This document shows positions 1 through 8,973 of a DNA stretch of 64,000 nucleotides, piece after piece. This DNA comes from Dehalococcoidia bacterium (GTDB taxonomy: Bacteria; Chloroflexota; Dehalococcoidia; DSTF01; JALHUB01): contig JASEFU010000004.1 of assembly GCA_030018455.1 (NCBI GenBank), positions 111,548 through 175,547 on the forward strand, read 5' to 3'. Every line of letters begins with the position of its first letter. Position 1 is the first letter of the stretch. A program made the position numbers and the translations under genes. Below the pieces are notes generated by a model that saw only the letters and a list, made by a program, of their open reading frames with translations, had not been told where the DNA came from and did no database searches.

Positions 1-1484
1 AGGCGCGCGTCGTAGCCGGCGGGCCGCAACGGCACCTCGCCGGTCTGCCAGTAGGCGATGTTGCCCTCGTTGTCAGCGTACATGAAGTTGTGCGCCGTGA
101 CGATTAGTCTGGCCGCCTGCTCGAACTGCTGCGGGGTGTGCGAGCGCCCGAACATCAGGAACGGACGCGTGTTCTCGAACTCGCGCATCCAGTGGACACG
201 CTTCTGGCTGAACGCCACGCCCTTCTCGTGGTCGAAGCCGATGACGGGGCCGTGCACCGTCCGGTAGACGTCGTAGGCCACGTCTGTAGTCTTGAGGGGG
301 ACGCCGGGCAGGCTGACCCTCATCTTGATGATTTCTTGCCGCGCTTCCATTGGCGTGCAGACGCCGTTGAACATGTAAGATGTCGGGCCGCAAAGCGTCT
401 CGACGTACGTGTCCACGTTGTCCCCGGTGGCGGTCGTCGAGGTCCACGCGATGTCCTCGTTGCGGCCGATGAGGACGGGCGGCACGCCGGCGAAGGCCAT
501 GCCCGTGACGTTAAAGCCGCTGCCGCCTTTGAGCTGCACCTCGTGGATGACGGCGGGCGTGTCGAACCCCATCTGAGGGCCGCCGTAGAGCATCGCCGCG
601 CCTTCGGCGCTCTTGTTCGGCCGGACGGCCCAGGCGTAGCTGCCGAGCTTCGTGGGGATGCCCAGCGAGGCCCACAGCTCCTTCGCCCTCTCCAGTCCGT
701 CCGTCGCGACGGCGGCGCCCACGCCTCGAAGCTGCGCTTCCAGGCCGGCGGGCAGCGCTGACGCCGTTGTGCCGGGGGCGATTTGCGGGCTGCCGGGCGC
801 GGGAATGGTGGTCGGCGAATCGCGGTCGTTGGTCCAGCGGAGGTCGTTGAACATCGCCCAGCCTGCGGCTTCACCGTTCCTGGCGATGAGCTCGTCCAGC
901 AGCGCCTGGTTCTTGAGTTCGCCGCCGCCGATCTCGCCGAACCGCCTCACCATGAAGGCCCCAAAGGCGGCAGAGTCGCGCAGCGTCCAGAGGCCGGGCG
1001 AGAAGCCCAGGAAATGGAACTCGTACGGCATCTTAGAGGGGTCTTTGCGGACGACCTCCTTGATGTAGCGGTTGATGCCGTTGACGTAGGCCGTATAAAT
1101 GACACGTTCTTCTTCGCTGACCTGAGTGAGCACATAGTCGAGCTCGGCGTCGGTGTAGCCGTCGCGACGAACCTCCTCGTCCGCTTCGAGGAAGGACGGG
1201 CCGAAGACCTCGGCGAGCTTTCCCGTTGCTGCCCGCCGGTGCAGCTCGAGCTGCCAGAGGCGGTCCTGCGCCACCGTGTAGCCGTACGCTTCGAAGAGGG
1301 CGGCGTTGGTGGACGCGAAGATGTGGGGGATGCCCCACTCATCGCGGTAGATGCGCGCGGTCACTCCTCCGACCTCAAGCGTGGTCCACCCGTCTTCCGC
1401 CTCCACCGAGTCCAGCGTGGGCTGCGACGCAAACGCCGCGATGAGAACGAACAGGACGATCAGTATCCGGCTGTGTGATTTCAT
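1..1484 (-). CDS. Penicillin amidase family N-terminal nucleophile hydrolase (partial, C-terminus beyond the window)
   Basis: Single open frame of at least 494 codons running off the left edge. Residues 1-29 form a signal peptide (MKSHSRILIVLFVLIAAFAS), so the enzyme is probably exported. The following region has the alpha-subunit signature (RDEWGIPHIFA, then QDRLWQLELHRR) of the penicillin acylase family (PF01804). The expected beta-subunit N-terminus is LGSYAWAV at about residues 280-287, with Ser282 as the presumed autocatalytic nucleophile after Gly281. Family members hydrolyse amide bonds of beta-lactams, acyl-homoserine lactones or other acyl amides; the substrate cannot be told here. 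The start is supported by GAAGGAGGA seven bases upstream. No frameshift is needed: several short open frames on both strands are shadows of this gene. Confidence 0.93.
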   Translation of the reverse strand, partial: MKSHSRILIVLFVLIAAFASQPTLDSVEAEDGWTTLEVGGVTARIYRDEWGIPHIFASTNAALFEAYGYTVAQDRLWQLELHRRAATGKLAEVFGPSFLEADEEVRRDGYTDAELDYVLTQVSEEERVIYTAYVNGINRYIKEVVRKDPSKMPYEFHFLGFSPGLWTLRDSAAFGAFMVRRFGEIGGGELKNQALLDELIARNGEAAGWAMFNDLRWTNDRDSPTTIPAPGSPQIAPGTTASALPAGLEAQLRGVGAAVATDGLERAKELWASLGIPTKLGSYAWAVRPNKSAEGAAMLYGGPQMGFDTPAVIHEVQLKGGSGFNVTGMAFAGVPPVLIGRNEDIAWTSTTATGDNVDTYVETLCGPTSYMFNGVCTPMEARQEIIKMRVSLPGVPLKTTDVAYDVYRTVHGPVIGFDHEKGVAFSQKRVHWMREFENTRPFLMFGRSHTPQQFEQAARLIVTAHNFMYADNEGNIAYWQTGEVPLRPAGYDAR

Positions 1485-1546
1485 GTCGGCGTCCTCCTTC
1501 TGAATAAAGACCGCTACCCGGCGGCGACGGGGACAGGACGAGTGCG

Positions 1547-1894
1547 TCAGGATTTTATCATAATCAGGGCCATCTTAAAGGGCGTAAGGGCCAAGACAGA
1601 GTGCGGCGTGTCCGCCGGGAGGAGGGTCATCTCGCCCCGCTTCAAGACGACGGCGTTGCCGGCGACCGTTATCTCCGCCTCCCCCTCAAGAACGTAGGCG
1701 AGGGCGGTGAAGGGGGTGGTGTGAGAGGAGAGACCCTCTTTCGCATCGAAGGCAAAGAGCGTGACGTTGCCGCCGCTGCCGCTAACCAACTGACGGCTGA
1801 CGATGGAGCCCCCCTGGTGCTGGACCATTTCCTCGGGTCTGAAGGCGCGCCCTACCAGATCCCGCCCCTTATCGCCGGCCTGTTGTCTCGACAA
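1547..1894 (-). CDS. Cupin domain protein
   Basis: Small single-domain cupin of 115 residues. The core reads SSHTTPFTALAYVLEGEAEI, then VLKRGEMTLLPADTPHSV: the two cupin motifs with a His in each. Such proteins bind a metal and serve as small sensors or enzymes; the function here is not known. I chose the TTG start because GGGAGG lies six bases upstream; an ATG at 1951 would add 19 residues with no visible ribosome site. It sits between the sugar dehydrogenase and the amidase gene, all on the minus strand. Function uncertain, family assignment firm. Confidence 0.85.
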   Translation of the reverse strand: MSRQQAGDKGRDLVGRAFRPEEMVQHQGGSIVSRQLVSGSGGNVTLFAFDAKEGLSSHTTPFTALAYVLEGEAEITVAGNAVVLKRGEMTLLPADTPHSVLALTPFKMALIMIKS

Positions 1895-1960
1895 GGTCTG
1901 CCTCCCGTTACCTTTGCTGGGAGTATGGAACGCGGGACGGGCTTGTGGCAAGCAGTCACG

Positions 1961-3193
1961 TTATTTGGGCTGGAGACGATAGATCGCGTTGGCCTGGGTG
2001 ATTATCAGGAGCTCGCCGTCGGGCAGCTCGGCGAAGGAGGTGATGGGCAGCCCGCTCTCGACGAGGAGCACCGGCTTACTGTCGTCGGCGGGATTAAGGG
2101 CCCAGACGCGGCCGCTGCAATAGTCGCCGAAGACGTACCAGCCGGCGAGCTCGGGCATGGCGACGCCCCTGTAGACGTAGCCGCCGGTAATCGAGCAGCC
2201 GAGATCGTGGCCGTAGGCGGCGCGAGGCAGGGCGAGCCCCTGCGTGTCGCAGGCGGGCGTCTGGAAGCACTCGAAGCCTTCCATTAGGCTCCAGCCGTAG
2301 TTGCCGCCGGCGACAATGAAGTCGATCTCCTCCCATGCCGATTGGCCGACGTCGCCCGCCCAGATCGCGCCCGTGGAGCGGTCGAAGCTGAAGCGCCAGG
2401 GATTCCTGAGGCCGTAGGCGTAGATTTCGGGGCGAGCGCCCTCTACGTCGACGAACGGGTTGTCGTCGGGGACGGAGTAGCCTTCAGGCGTCACTTCAAT
2501 GCGGATAATGGACCCCAGCAATGTCCCCAGGTTCTGCCCGTTGCCCAGGGGGTCGTTCGCGCCGCCGCCGTCGCCGAGGCTGAGGTAGAGGTAGCCGTCG
2601 GGGCCGAACGCGAGCTGGCCGCCGTTATGGTTGGTGAAGGGATCGGGGATTTCCAGCAGTACCTGCTCGCTGTCGGGGTCGAGCTGGATGTCGCCCACCG
2701 TGAACCGCGACAGGACGTCGCGGCGGGGTTCCCTGGAGACGTAGTAGACGAAGACCTGCCTGTCGGTGGGGAAGTTGAGGGAGAAGGCAAGGCCGAGCAG
2801 GCCGTCCTCGAAGCCTTCTCTACCGACTCGATCAGAGAGGTCGGCGTACAGGTCCGGCGCGAAGGAATCGGTGAGCGAGACGCGCCAGATGAAGCCGTCT
2901 TGCGTCAGGACGACAGCTTCGCCCTCCCTGTCCGGGATCGCGACCAGGCCAAGCATCAGGCCGAAGTTGGCCGATTCGACGGCGCGGACGACCCGATACG
3001 CGTTCTCCTCGGGGCCTTCTCCTGCGGGACTCGTGACCGGGGGCGCGCCCGGCGGCGGTTCCACCGTCCTCGTGACGATGTTTGCCGGTTCGCCATTACC
3101 GTTGTCGCCGCCGCCGTCGCGGCACGAGACGGACAGGATGGCAGCAACGGCCGCGAGAAGGAGGGCGGGAAAGAGCAGCCGCAGACTCTTCAT
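1961..3193 (-). CDS. PQQ-dependent sugar dehydrogenase (glucose/sorbosone dehydrogenase family) lipoprotein
   Basis: About 410-residue beta-propeller protein of the PF07995 family. The N-terminus is a lipoprotein signal ending in LSVSC (Cys24), followed by a Gly/Asn/Pro-rich linker, so it is tethered outside the membrane. Family motifs: DGLLGLAFSLNFP, TNHNGGQLAFGPDG, LYLSLGDGGGANDP, the arginine-containing YGLRNPWRFSFD, and WEEIDFIVAGGNYGW. Soluble family members oxidise aldoses with PQQ and pass electrons on; some have other substrates. No PQQ synthesis genes are visible in the window. The start is placed at the second Met because AGGA is well spaced from it; the Met at 3202 abuts its only candidate site. 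Confidence 0.92.
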   Translation of the reverse strand: MKSLRLLFPALLLAAVAAILSVSCRDGGGDNGNGEPANIVTRTVEPPPGAPPVTSPAGEGPEENAYRVVRAVESANFGLMLGLVAIPDREGEAVVLTQDGFIWRVSLTDSFAPDLYADLSDRVGREGFEDGLLGLAFSLNFPTDRQVFVYYVSREPRRDVLSRFTVGDIQLDPDSEQVLLEIPDPFTNHNGGQLAFGPDGYLYLSLGDGGGANDPLGNGQNLGTLLGSIIRIEVTPEGYSVPDDNPFVDVEGARPEIYAYGLRNPWRFSFDRSTGAIWAGDVGQSAWEEIDFIVAGGNYGWSLMEGFECFQTPACDTQGLALPRAAYGHDLGCSITGGYVYRGVAMPELAGWYVFGDYCSGRVWALNPADDSKPVLLVESGLPITSFAELPDGELLIITQANAIYRLQPK

Positions 3194-3313
3194 CTCAGAC
3201 ATCCTGCTATCACGGCACTACTGTTGAGAATAGCAGAAGCGCCACGGCGTGTCTTTGACTGAATGGCCGGAGCGGGCGCTCTGCGGCGTGCTAGAATGGA
3301 TCAAGACCCCAAG

Positions 3314-4060
3314 ATGAGTGGGCCGATGAAGGAACTGACGGGCCCCCATGTTCCGCGACGCCTCTTCTCGCCGATCGCGCACAACTACGAACGGCCCGCG
3401 CTCACGCTCAGCCTCTTTCAGTACAGGCGCTGGCGCCGCTTCATGCTGTCGCGGCTGGATCCGGACGGTCTGACGAGGCGCGACAGACAGACGCGGGTGC
3501 TGGACGTGGCCACCGGGACAGGCGCGCTCGCCTTCGACCTGCTGGAGCGAATGGAGGGGTTGCGCGTAGTGGGCGCGGACATAACGCGCGCGATGCTCCG
3601 GGAGGCACAGGCGCGGGCGGGTCGCGACGGCACGGGCAGGCGCCTCGAGCTGGTGGAGTGCGACGCTGAAGCGGCGCCTTTCCGCGACGAGAGCTTCGAT
3701 GCACTCCTCTTCGCCTATCTGCTCCGCTATGTCTCCGACGTGCCGGGCACCCTGCGCGCGCTCGTTCGGCTGCTGAAGCCCGCGGGCACGATGGTCTCGC
3801 TCGATTTCGCCGTGCCGTCGGGGCTTGCCTATCCCCTGTGGCGCCTCTACACGGGGCTCTTGTTGCCTGTGGGCGGCAGACTTTATTCAAAGGCCTGGCA
3901 GGAGGCGAGCGGATTTCTGGGGCGCAGCATACGCGGCTTCTATGAGCGGTGGCCGGAGGAGCGCCTGCTGGAGGAGTGGGCGAGGAGCGGACTCGTCGAC
4001 GTGCAGGCGCGGCGTCTGTCTTTGGGCGGGGCGATAGTGATATGGGGGAGGAGAGCATGA
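3314..4060 (+). CDS. Class I SAM-dependent methyltransferase, UbiE/MenG-like
   Basis: Rossmann-fold methyltransferase of about 248 residues. Motif I (VLDVATGTGALAF, residues 62-74) and the acidic motif II (VVGADITRAML) are clear, followed by LVECDAEAAPFRDESFDALLFAYLLRY split as in UbiE/MenG enzymes. The family C-methylates quinone precursors, but other substrates are common, so the quinone role is an inference. Its stop overlaps the start of the next gene (ATGA), a UbiA-like membrane protein, which fits a lipid or quinone pathway. A TAGAAT box at 3291-3296 could be a -10 element and would favour the start used here; an upstream start at 3263 is possible. Confidence 0.85.
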   Translation: MSGPMKELTGPHVPRRLFSPIAHNYERPALTLSLFQYRRWRRFMLSRLDPDGLTRRDRQTRVLDVATGTGALAFDLLERMEGLRVVGADITRAMLREAQARAGRDGTGRRLELVECDAEAAPFRDESFDALLFAYLLRYVSDVPGTLRALVRLLKPAGTMVSLDFAVPSGLAYPLWRLYTGLLLPVGGRLYSKAWQEASGFLGRSIRGFYERWPEERLLEEWARSGLVDVQARRLSLGGAIVIWGRRA

Positions 4061-4824
4061 TGAAGGGCTGGCAGCGGGCCACGGATGCCATGGCGCTGGG
4101 TCGGGTGCGCGAGTTGAGCCCCGCTTTCTACGCGCTGAGTCCGGGAGGGTGGCGTGATTATGTGACGCTGTTCCATCTGCCTTACACGTTGTGGCACCTG
4201 AGCTACGTCGTGCTGGGGGCGGCCATTGCCCCGAATGTGCACTGGGACCGGCTGGCGGCGTCGCTGGCGGCGTTTCTGCTGGCGATGGGCCTCGGGGCGC
4301 ACGCGCTCGACGAGCTATCGGGGCGGCCGCTGAAGACGCGCATTCCGGAGGAGGCGCTGAAGGCAATCGCGGTGCTGGGCCTCTGCGGGGCAATCGGGCT
4401 GGGGATGGCGGGCGCCGTGCTGGTGACGCCGTGGCTCCTGGCATTCATATGTTTCGGCGCTTTCATAGCACCGGCCTACAATCTGGAGTGGTTCGGCGGG
4501 AGATTTCACTCCGACGCGTGGTTCGCGCTGTCGTGGGGGAGCTTCCCGCTCGTCACATCCTACTGGGTCAATGCGGAAGAAGTGGGGCCGGCAGCGTTAG
4601 CCGGTGCCGCGGCGGCTTTCTTCTTGAGCCTCGCTCAGAGAACGTTGAGCCATCGGGTGCGCACAGTGCGGCGGAGGGTGAGCGGCATCGAGGGCACGGT
4701 GCGCTACGCGGACGGCGGGATCGAAGCGATAGACCGCGGCTGGGCGCTGGGGGTGGAGGAGCGGGCGCTGAAGCTGCTGACGGCTTCTGTCGTAGGGGTG
4801 AGTGTCGCAGTGCTTCTGGCGTGA
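4057..4824 (+). CDS. UbiA-like polytopic membrane protein
   Basis: About 255 residues with six or more hydrophobic segments. After an amphipathic start comes WRDYVTLFHLPYTLWHLSYV, then AHALDELSGRPLKTRI, which resembles the first acidic motif of UbiA prenyltransferases without being canonical. Pairing with the upstream methyltransferase supports a quinone or isoprenoid-lipid modification role, but a non-catalytic membrane protein cannot be excluded. Translation is coupled: the ATG overlaps the upstream TGA (ATGA) and GGAGGAG lies just before it. Family assignment is moderate, exact reaction unknown. Confidence 0.7.
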   Translation: MMKGWQRATDAMALGRVRELSPAFYALSPGGWRDYVTLFHLPYTLWHLSYVVLGAAIAPNVHWDRLAASLAAFLLAMGLGAHALDELSGRPLKTRIPEEALKAIAVLGLCGAIGLGMAGAVLVTPWLLAFICFGAFIAPAYNLEWFGGRFHSDAWFALSWGSFPLVTSYWVNAEEVGPAALAGAAAAFFLSLAQRTLSHRVRTVRRRVSGIEGTVRYADGGIEAIDRGWALGVEERALKLLTASVVGVSVAVLLA

Positions 4825-4883
4825 CGGCGCAAACGCGTCGTTGGCCTGGTAGCAAGACGGAGACTCCCGAACGATCTATTGAG

Positions 4884-4902
4884 TGCAGGACTCCGTCCTG
4901 CA
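4884..4902. repeat. Dispersed palindromic repeat, hairpin core (reverse-oriented copy)
   Basis: TGCAGGAC-TCC-GTCCTGCA, a perfect 8-bp inverted repeat with a 3-base loop in the gap between the UbiA-like and zinc-ribbon genes. Its reverse complement matches the hairpin at 8761-8785, and a shorter version occurs at 56709-56724. Confidence 0.7.
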
Positions 4903-4983
4903 GCCCGTTATGGTTACCGGTTGACCTGCCGAGTGCTGATGCTCCATCATGGGGTCACGTTTGGCCCCTGACGGAGGAAGCGC

Positions 4984-5577
4984 ATGGGTTACTGCCCGGA
5001 CTGCGGCGCCGAGAACGAGGCCGACGCCGTCTTCTGCGAGGCGTGCGGTGCGCGTTTGGCGGCGACGTTGCTCACGCGTGGGACATCGAAACGAGGGGTT
5101 CAATCGAGGAAGCTCCGTCCGTATCTCGGTGGGGCGCTCGTACTATCGGTAGCGATTGTGTTTGGCGCCGCCGCTTACGCGCTGGTCGGCCGGGGAGACG
5201 GTGGGGCGGGAGGCGAGAGCGCGGTGGCCGATCGTGCGACCGCCACCGTCGGCGTCGAACCCACCGTTGTCACGACCGTTCCGCGGACCGCGACCATGCC
5301 GGCGCTTGCAGGCCATTCCTCGCCTGAAGACGCAATAGGGGCCTTTCTGGCAGAGCGCGGGGTCGAGTACGCCGGCGATTGCGACATGATAAGCCTGGAC
5401 GAGGACATCGGCTCGTACTGCTCCATCCTGTGGGAAGAGCGGTCGGATGGGGATATCTACGCTATCGGCCTCGCTTTCTCGGAGGGCGATACCTGGCTGC
5501 TGGTGGAGGAGAGCGAAGGCCGCTGGGCCGTCGTCGAGGCGGCGGAGCTGATATTCGGCGAGCCGCCTCCCTGGTAA
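4984..5577 (+). CDS. Zinc-ribbon membrane protein with shared C-terminal domain
   Basis: 197 residues in three parts. Residues 1-22 are a zinc ribbon (Cys4, Cys7, Cys18, Cys21). One membrane segment follows (about 48-67), then a Thr/Val/Pro-rich linker. Residues 112-197 form a compact domain (SPEDAIG, GDC, DIGSYCS, GLAFSE, W-rich end) that closely matches the last 91 residues of the trypsin-like lipoprotein at 26488-28224. Two cysteines and the terminal PPW/CPW are shared. I know no named family for it. Topology suggests a cytoplasmic zinc ribbon and an extracytoplasmic C-terminal domain. ACGGAGGAA precedes the start. Confidence 0.85.
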   Translation: MGYCPDCGAENEADAVFCEACGARLAATLLTRGTSKRGVQSRKLRPYLGGALVLSVAIVFGAAAYALVGRGDGGAGGESAVADRATATVGVEPTVVTTVPRTATMPALAGHSSPEDAIGAFLAERGVEYAGDCDMISLDEDIGSYCSILWEERSDGDIYAIGLAFSEGDTWLLVEESEGRWAVVEAAELIFGEPPPW

Positions 5578-5592
5578 GCGCAGGATCTGACG

Positions 5593-6483
5593 TCAGGGAA
5601 GCAGATCGGGCAGCGCCACCAGCTCGTACCCGGCGGCGCGCAGCCCGGCGATCACTTCCGGCAGCGCCGCGGCGTCCTGTGATTCCGACCCCACGTGCAT
5701 GATGACGATTGCCCCCGGCCGAGCCCGTGAAAGCACCGTCTGCGCGATCTCGCCGGCGCCGGCGCCTGCCCAGCCCCCGCTGTCGATCGTCCAGTTGATG
5801 GCGTAGGTATACCCGGCGGCGTAGATATCGCAGAGCACCGACTGGTCGAGGTCGCCGAAGGGCGGGCGGAAATAGGGACGTGTGCTTGTGCCGGTGATGG
5901 AGCGGATTACGGCGTCGGCGTGCTGTAGCTGGTCGATCCGCTCGTCGCGGGTTAGCGGCGCCGTGCCGGTCGAGAAGCCAGTGAACGAGGGGTGGCCGTA
6001 CGAGTGGTTGATGATGAGGTGGCCGCCGGCGGCGATTGCGCTCACGAGGCCGGGGTTTTGTTCCGCCCAGACGCCGGTGAGGCCGAATGCGGCTGTCACG
6101 CCTTGTTGGGCCAGCGTGTTGAGGATATCGCTCGTGTAGCCTCTGTCGGCTCCCGCGTCGAAGGTGAGGGCGATAGCCCGCCGGGTCTGGTCGCCGATGC
6201 GCGCCTCGACTGCTGCCTGTCCGCAATACAAGTCCAGCGGCGGTCTGGCGACGGGCGGGATGGGCGCGAGCGGTGTCGGGTCCTGCGGGGCGGGCGTCGA
6301 AGTGGGGGCGCCACTAGGAGGTGTCGGGGTGGAGCGGGGTGGCGAAGTGGGAGTAGCGGCCGCTGGTTCACCGGTGGGGACAGGCAGCGCTTGTTCGCTG
6401 CCGCAGCCGGCGAGCAGGCCAAGAGCGAGGGCGCCCGCGACGGCCAGGACGAGTGGGCGAAGACGGGAAGTCGCGCTTAACAT
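5593..6483 (-). CDS. Polysaccharide deacetylase (NodB domain) lipoprotein
   Basis: 296 residues. A lipoprotein signal ends in LLAGC (Cys27), followed by a Pro/Thr-rich spacer to about residue 80. The NodB domain shows TFDAG (Asp109, where the usual motif is TFDDG, so the second metal-binding Asp is Ala), NHSYGHPSF with His160 and His164, RPPFGDLD, and a late MHVG. Such enzymes remove N- or O-acetyl groups from peptidoglycan, chitin-like or other envelope glycans. A perfect TATAAT at 6493-6498 lies only nine bases from the ATG, so the mRNA may be nearly leaderless. It converges with the zinc-ribbon gene, 15 bases away. Confidence 0.93.
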   Translation of the reverse strand: MLSATSRLRPLVLAVAGALALGLLAGCGSEQALPVPTGEPAAATPTSPPRSTPTPPSGAPTSTPAPQDPTPLAPIPPVARPPLDLYCGQAAVEARIGDQTRRAIALTFDAGADRGYTSDILNTLAQQGVTAAFGLTGVWAEQNPGLVSAIAAGGHLIINHSYGHPSFTGFSTGTAPLTRDERIDQLQHADAVIRSITGTSTRPYFRPPFGDLDQSVLCDIYAAGYTYAINWTIDSGGWAGAGAGEIAQTVLSRARPGAIVIMHVGSESQDAAALPEVIAGLRAAGYELVALPDLLP

Positions 6484-6526
6484 AACGCCTCGATTATACG
6501 GCGGCCTTCCGCGGCGAGGAACGCAT

Positions 6527-8581
6527 TCATGCATATGCCAGGAGGGCCATGTGGAAGATGTTGAGTTCGGGGAACTCCACCTCCGCGTAGTCGCCTTCGC
6601 GACGCCACGAAAGAGGCTGCTCCGCGGGCAGCAAGGCGGCCCTTTGGAGAGTCTTGCCGTCTAGCTTTACCCTTACCTTCAAGTTGTGGGCAGGGACGGG
6701 CGGAAGCAGCTCCTGCTCGTTTATCAGGGAGACGAGGTAGCGCTTCCGCTCCGGCTGGTGAGAGAGCGTTACTTCGACCGCAGGCGGCGCGTCGGCGTCG
6801 AACGAGAAGGGCTGTGCCGCCAGCGAGCGCACGATCTGCACAAACGCCTGCTTGTGGGGGGGCTGGTCGGCTGCCTCGATGGGCGCCGCCGCCCACGCCA
6901 CTCTGCCTTTGCCGGCGCGACGCCGCACGAGCGAGGCGTAGTCGGTGGCGATGCCGGGCGGGTTGGAATGGATCGATGCGAGGCGCGAGCCGTCGGAGGG
7001 GTCGGTGTAGGGCAGCGTCAAGGTGGCGGCGACGTCGTCGCTGTTGTGGGCGCGCGCCTTCACCTGCGGCCGGAAGATGCTCAGCGGGAATGCGGGCTCG
7101 ATGCCGGGGAAAAGGGAGCGACCGCTCTCAGTCGGGCTCATGTAGGTCACGTTTTCCGCCGTGTCACCCTCGGTTTCGACTCCGAAGAGGTCGGCCAGGC
7201 GGGCCAAAGGGGCGCGTCCGCTGGCGTACAGGCCGCCGCCGTCTTCGACGAACCGTCGCAGCGCCTGCGCCTCTTCATCATCGAGGAACAGCAACTCCGG
7301 GAGGACGATGACGCGGTACTTCGACGTGTCGGCGAGGTTGTTCTTGCTGATGACGCCGAAGGGGATATGGGCTTCGCGCAGGCTCCGTGCCGCGCCTAAC
7401 GCCGCATCGAGGTGGGGCACCCTCCAGCCGGCGGCGGTCACCCGCTTGCCGTTGTCGTCGAAGTCCATCTTCGAGTCGAGGCTGAAGTAGACGGCAACGT
7501 CCTGGCAGAGGTCGCCGCCGAGGAAGGGCTCGTACTCGCGGGAACGGGAGAATATCTCGCCCATCGTCTCGTAGACGCGCGGGTTCAGGGTCCCGACGGG
7601 GTCGATGGCATCGATGAAGAAGAAGGCGCCGTTGTGGGCCATAGCCAGGTAAGCGTGGACCTCCAGCATCTCTTTGGACTTAGCCGTAGTGTGGTCGCGC
7701 AGGCTGGGGTAGCAGCGGGAGGTCATGAACTCGAACGGCTTGTTGGGGGTGATGCTGTCGTACAGCTTGCAGATGAGGGACTGCTGCGCGAAACCGCCGT
7801 AGAGGTCGCCGCCGATGTAGTCGTTGTGCTCGCGCAGCGCCAGCGTCGTGCCGATGACGCTGCTCTGGGTGAGGGGCGCCGAGTTGTGCTCGACCGTTAT
7901 TTCCGGCCGACATCGCCGCGCGGTGTTGGTGGCGAAGGCTGCGAACTCCACCAGCCACTCCTCGCGTTTCTTCTGGAACGTCAGCCAGCGGTCGTCTTCC
8001 CAGTTGATGACGTCCGGCATGTCGCCGCCGACTTCGGACTCGAAGCGGGCGCGGCAGGCGGGGCAATAGCAGACACCGGGCCAGAACGTCATGTCGAAGA
8101 AGATGCCCTCGAAGCGGTAGGCGGCGAGGAGCTCCTCGACCTGCGCGGTCACAAACGCCCTGTAGTCGACGTTGTTGGGGCAGCAGACGCCGTAGCGGCC
8201 CGCCCTTCCGCCGCGCTCCCTGGACGGCTTCCCGTCGACGTCGAGGATGCGCCAGGAGGGGTTATTGTCGTAGGCCCAGTTGTTGAAGATGAGGCTGTAG
8301 TAGGCGATCACATCGATCCCTTCGCGATGGCAGAGGTCGGTGATTTCGCCCAGTACGTCCCTGCCGCGCAGGCCCCGGTGCATCTGCCCTGTCTTCGTCG
8401 GCCAGTAGCAGTAGCCGACGTGCGAGTTGGCGTAGACCATAGCTGACTTGACGTTGGCGGTCTTCAGCAGCTCGACGTAGGTCTGCGGGTCGAGTTTCGA
8501 GAGGAAGCTGTCGTCCCAATCGTCGATGTGCATGTCGACGAGGTTGCGCCGGTAGCTCTTCGTGAACCATTTGCCTTCCAT
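6527..8581 (-). CDS. Glycoside-hydrolase-like protein (TIM barrel plus GATase-like trimerisation region)
   Basis: 684 residues with no signal peptide. The N-terminal half resembles the hypothetical glycoside hydrolase GHL6/alpha-fucosidase-like barrel: NLVDMHIDDWDD, SHVGYCYWPT, HREGIDVIAYYSL, GIFFDMTFWP and a CPACRARF cluster. The middle and C-terminal parts (residues about 380-560) resemble the glutamine-amidotransferase-like domain of family 42 enzymes (YRVIVLPELLFLDDEEAQAL, VEDGGGLYASG), and a beta-rich tail follows. The substrate is unknown. AAGGAG precedes the ATG and a TATACT box lies at 8619-8624. No obvious transport genes are adjacent. Confidence 0.8.
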   Translation of the reverse strand: MEGKWFTKSYRRNLVDMHIDDWDDSFLSKLDPQTYVELLKTANVKSAMVYANSHVGYCYWPTKTGQMHRGLRGRDVLGEITDLCHREGIDVIAYYSLIFNNWAYDNNPSWRILDVDGKPSRERGGRAGRYGVCCPNNVDYRAFVTAQVEELLAAYRFEGIFFDMTFWPGVCYCPACRARFESEVGGDMPDVINWEDDRWLTFQKKREEWLVEFAAFATNTARRCRPEITVEHNSAPLTQSSVIGTTLALREHNDYIGGDLYGGFAQQSLICKLYDSITPNKPFEFMTSRCYPSLRDHTTAKSKEMLEVHAYLAMAHNGAFFFIDAIDPVGTLNPRVYETMGEIFSRSREYEPFLGGDLCQDVAVYFSLDSKMDFDDNGKRVTAAGWRVPHLDAALGAARSLREAHIPFGVISKNNLADTSKYRVIVLPELLFLDDEEAQALRRFVEDGGGLYASGRAPLARLADLFGVETEGDTAENVTYMSPTESGRSLFPGIEPAFPLSIFRPQVKARAHNSDDVAATLTLPYTDPSDGSRLASIHSNPPGIATDYASLVRRRAGKGRVAWAAAPIEAADQPPHKQAFVQIVRSLAAQPFSFDADAPPAVEVTLSHQPERKRYLVSLINEQELLPPVPAHNLKVRVKLDGKTLQRAALLPAEQPLSWRREGDYAEVEFPELNIFHMALLAYA

Positions 8582-8760
8582 GGAACTCCTTTCTATCGGG
8601 GGCCTGGTTGCCTTCGCGAGTATAGCAGGGAAGGGACCGAGACCAAAACAGGGGACAGCCGGTCGGTGAGCCGGATAACCAGTCACCGAATAGGAATGGA
8701 TAAACGGGTGAGGTGGCGAGTGGCGCAGCAGTGGGAGGGTCGGGCCCGGCCCGATCTATC

Positions 8761-8893
8761 GGCTGCAGGACGGAGTCCCGCAGCCAGAGTTGGAACCGGT
8801 CTTCCTGCTGAAGCGTCGTTCAGCCGCAAGCCTGCCCGGCCGGCAGGCGGGCAAGCACCGTTCGTCTGCTGAAGCGACGTTTGGCGCAAGCAT
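8761..8893 (+). repeat. Dispersed repeat, longest copy: hairpin plus two GCTGAAGCG units
   Basis: The gap between the glycoside hydrolase gene and accC (432 bases) holds no gene until the mini-ORF at 8974. It contains an 11-bp imperfect hairpin (8761-8785, GGCTGCAGGAC / GTCCCGCAGCC), then two related units, GCTGAAGCGTCGTTCAGCC (from 8808) and GCTGAAGCGACGTTTGGC (from 8868), each followed by GCAAGC and separated by a second GC-rich inverted repeat (CCTGCC/GGCAGG). Related units occur at 42448-42512 and 56709-56785. Confidence 0.75.
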
Positions 8894-8973
8894 CTCTCGT
8901 GTTGTACCGGAGCGGCCCCGCGACGGCTTCGCCTTGTCAGGGTGAGGCTTTGTATGTTAAGAAGGAGTTGTTC

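Noticed and set aside
1..1484. Frameshifted or broken amidase gene, suggested by several short frames in this stretch
   Set aside because: Reading one minus frame from 1484 to the edge gives an unbroken family protein; the short frames are shadows.
2342..3262. 306-codon plus-strand open frame
   Set aside because: Shadow of the sugar dehydrogenase, whose family motifs are complete.
7412..8446. 344-codon plus-strand open frame
   Set aside because: Shadow of the glycoside-hydrolase-like gene; Val/Glu/His-rich.
8761..8893. CRISPR-like array
   Set aside because: Only two imperfect units with a palindromic spacer, no regular spacing, no cas genes nearby.
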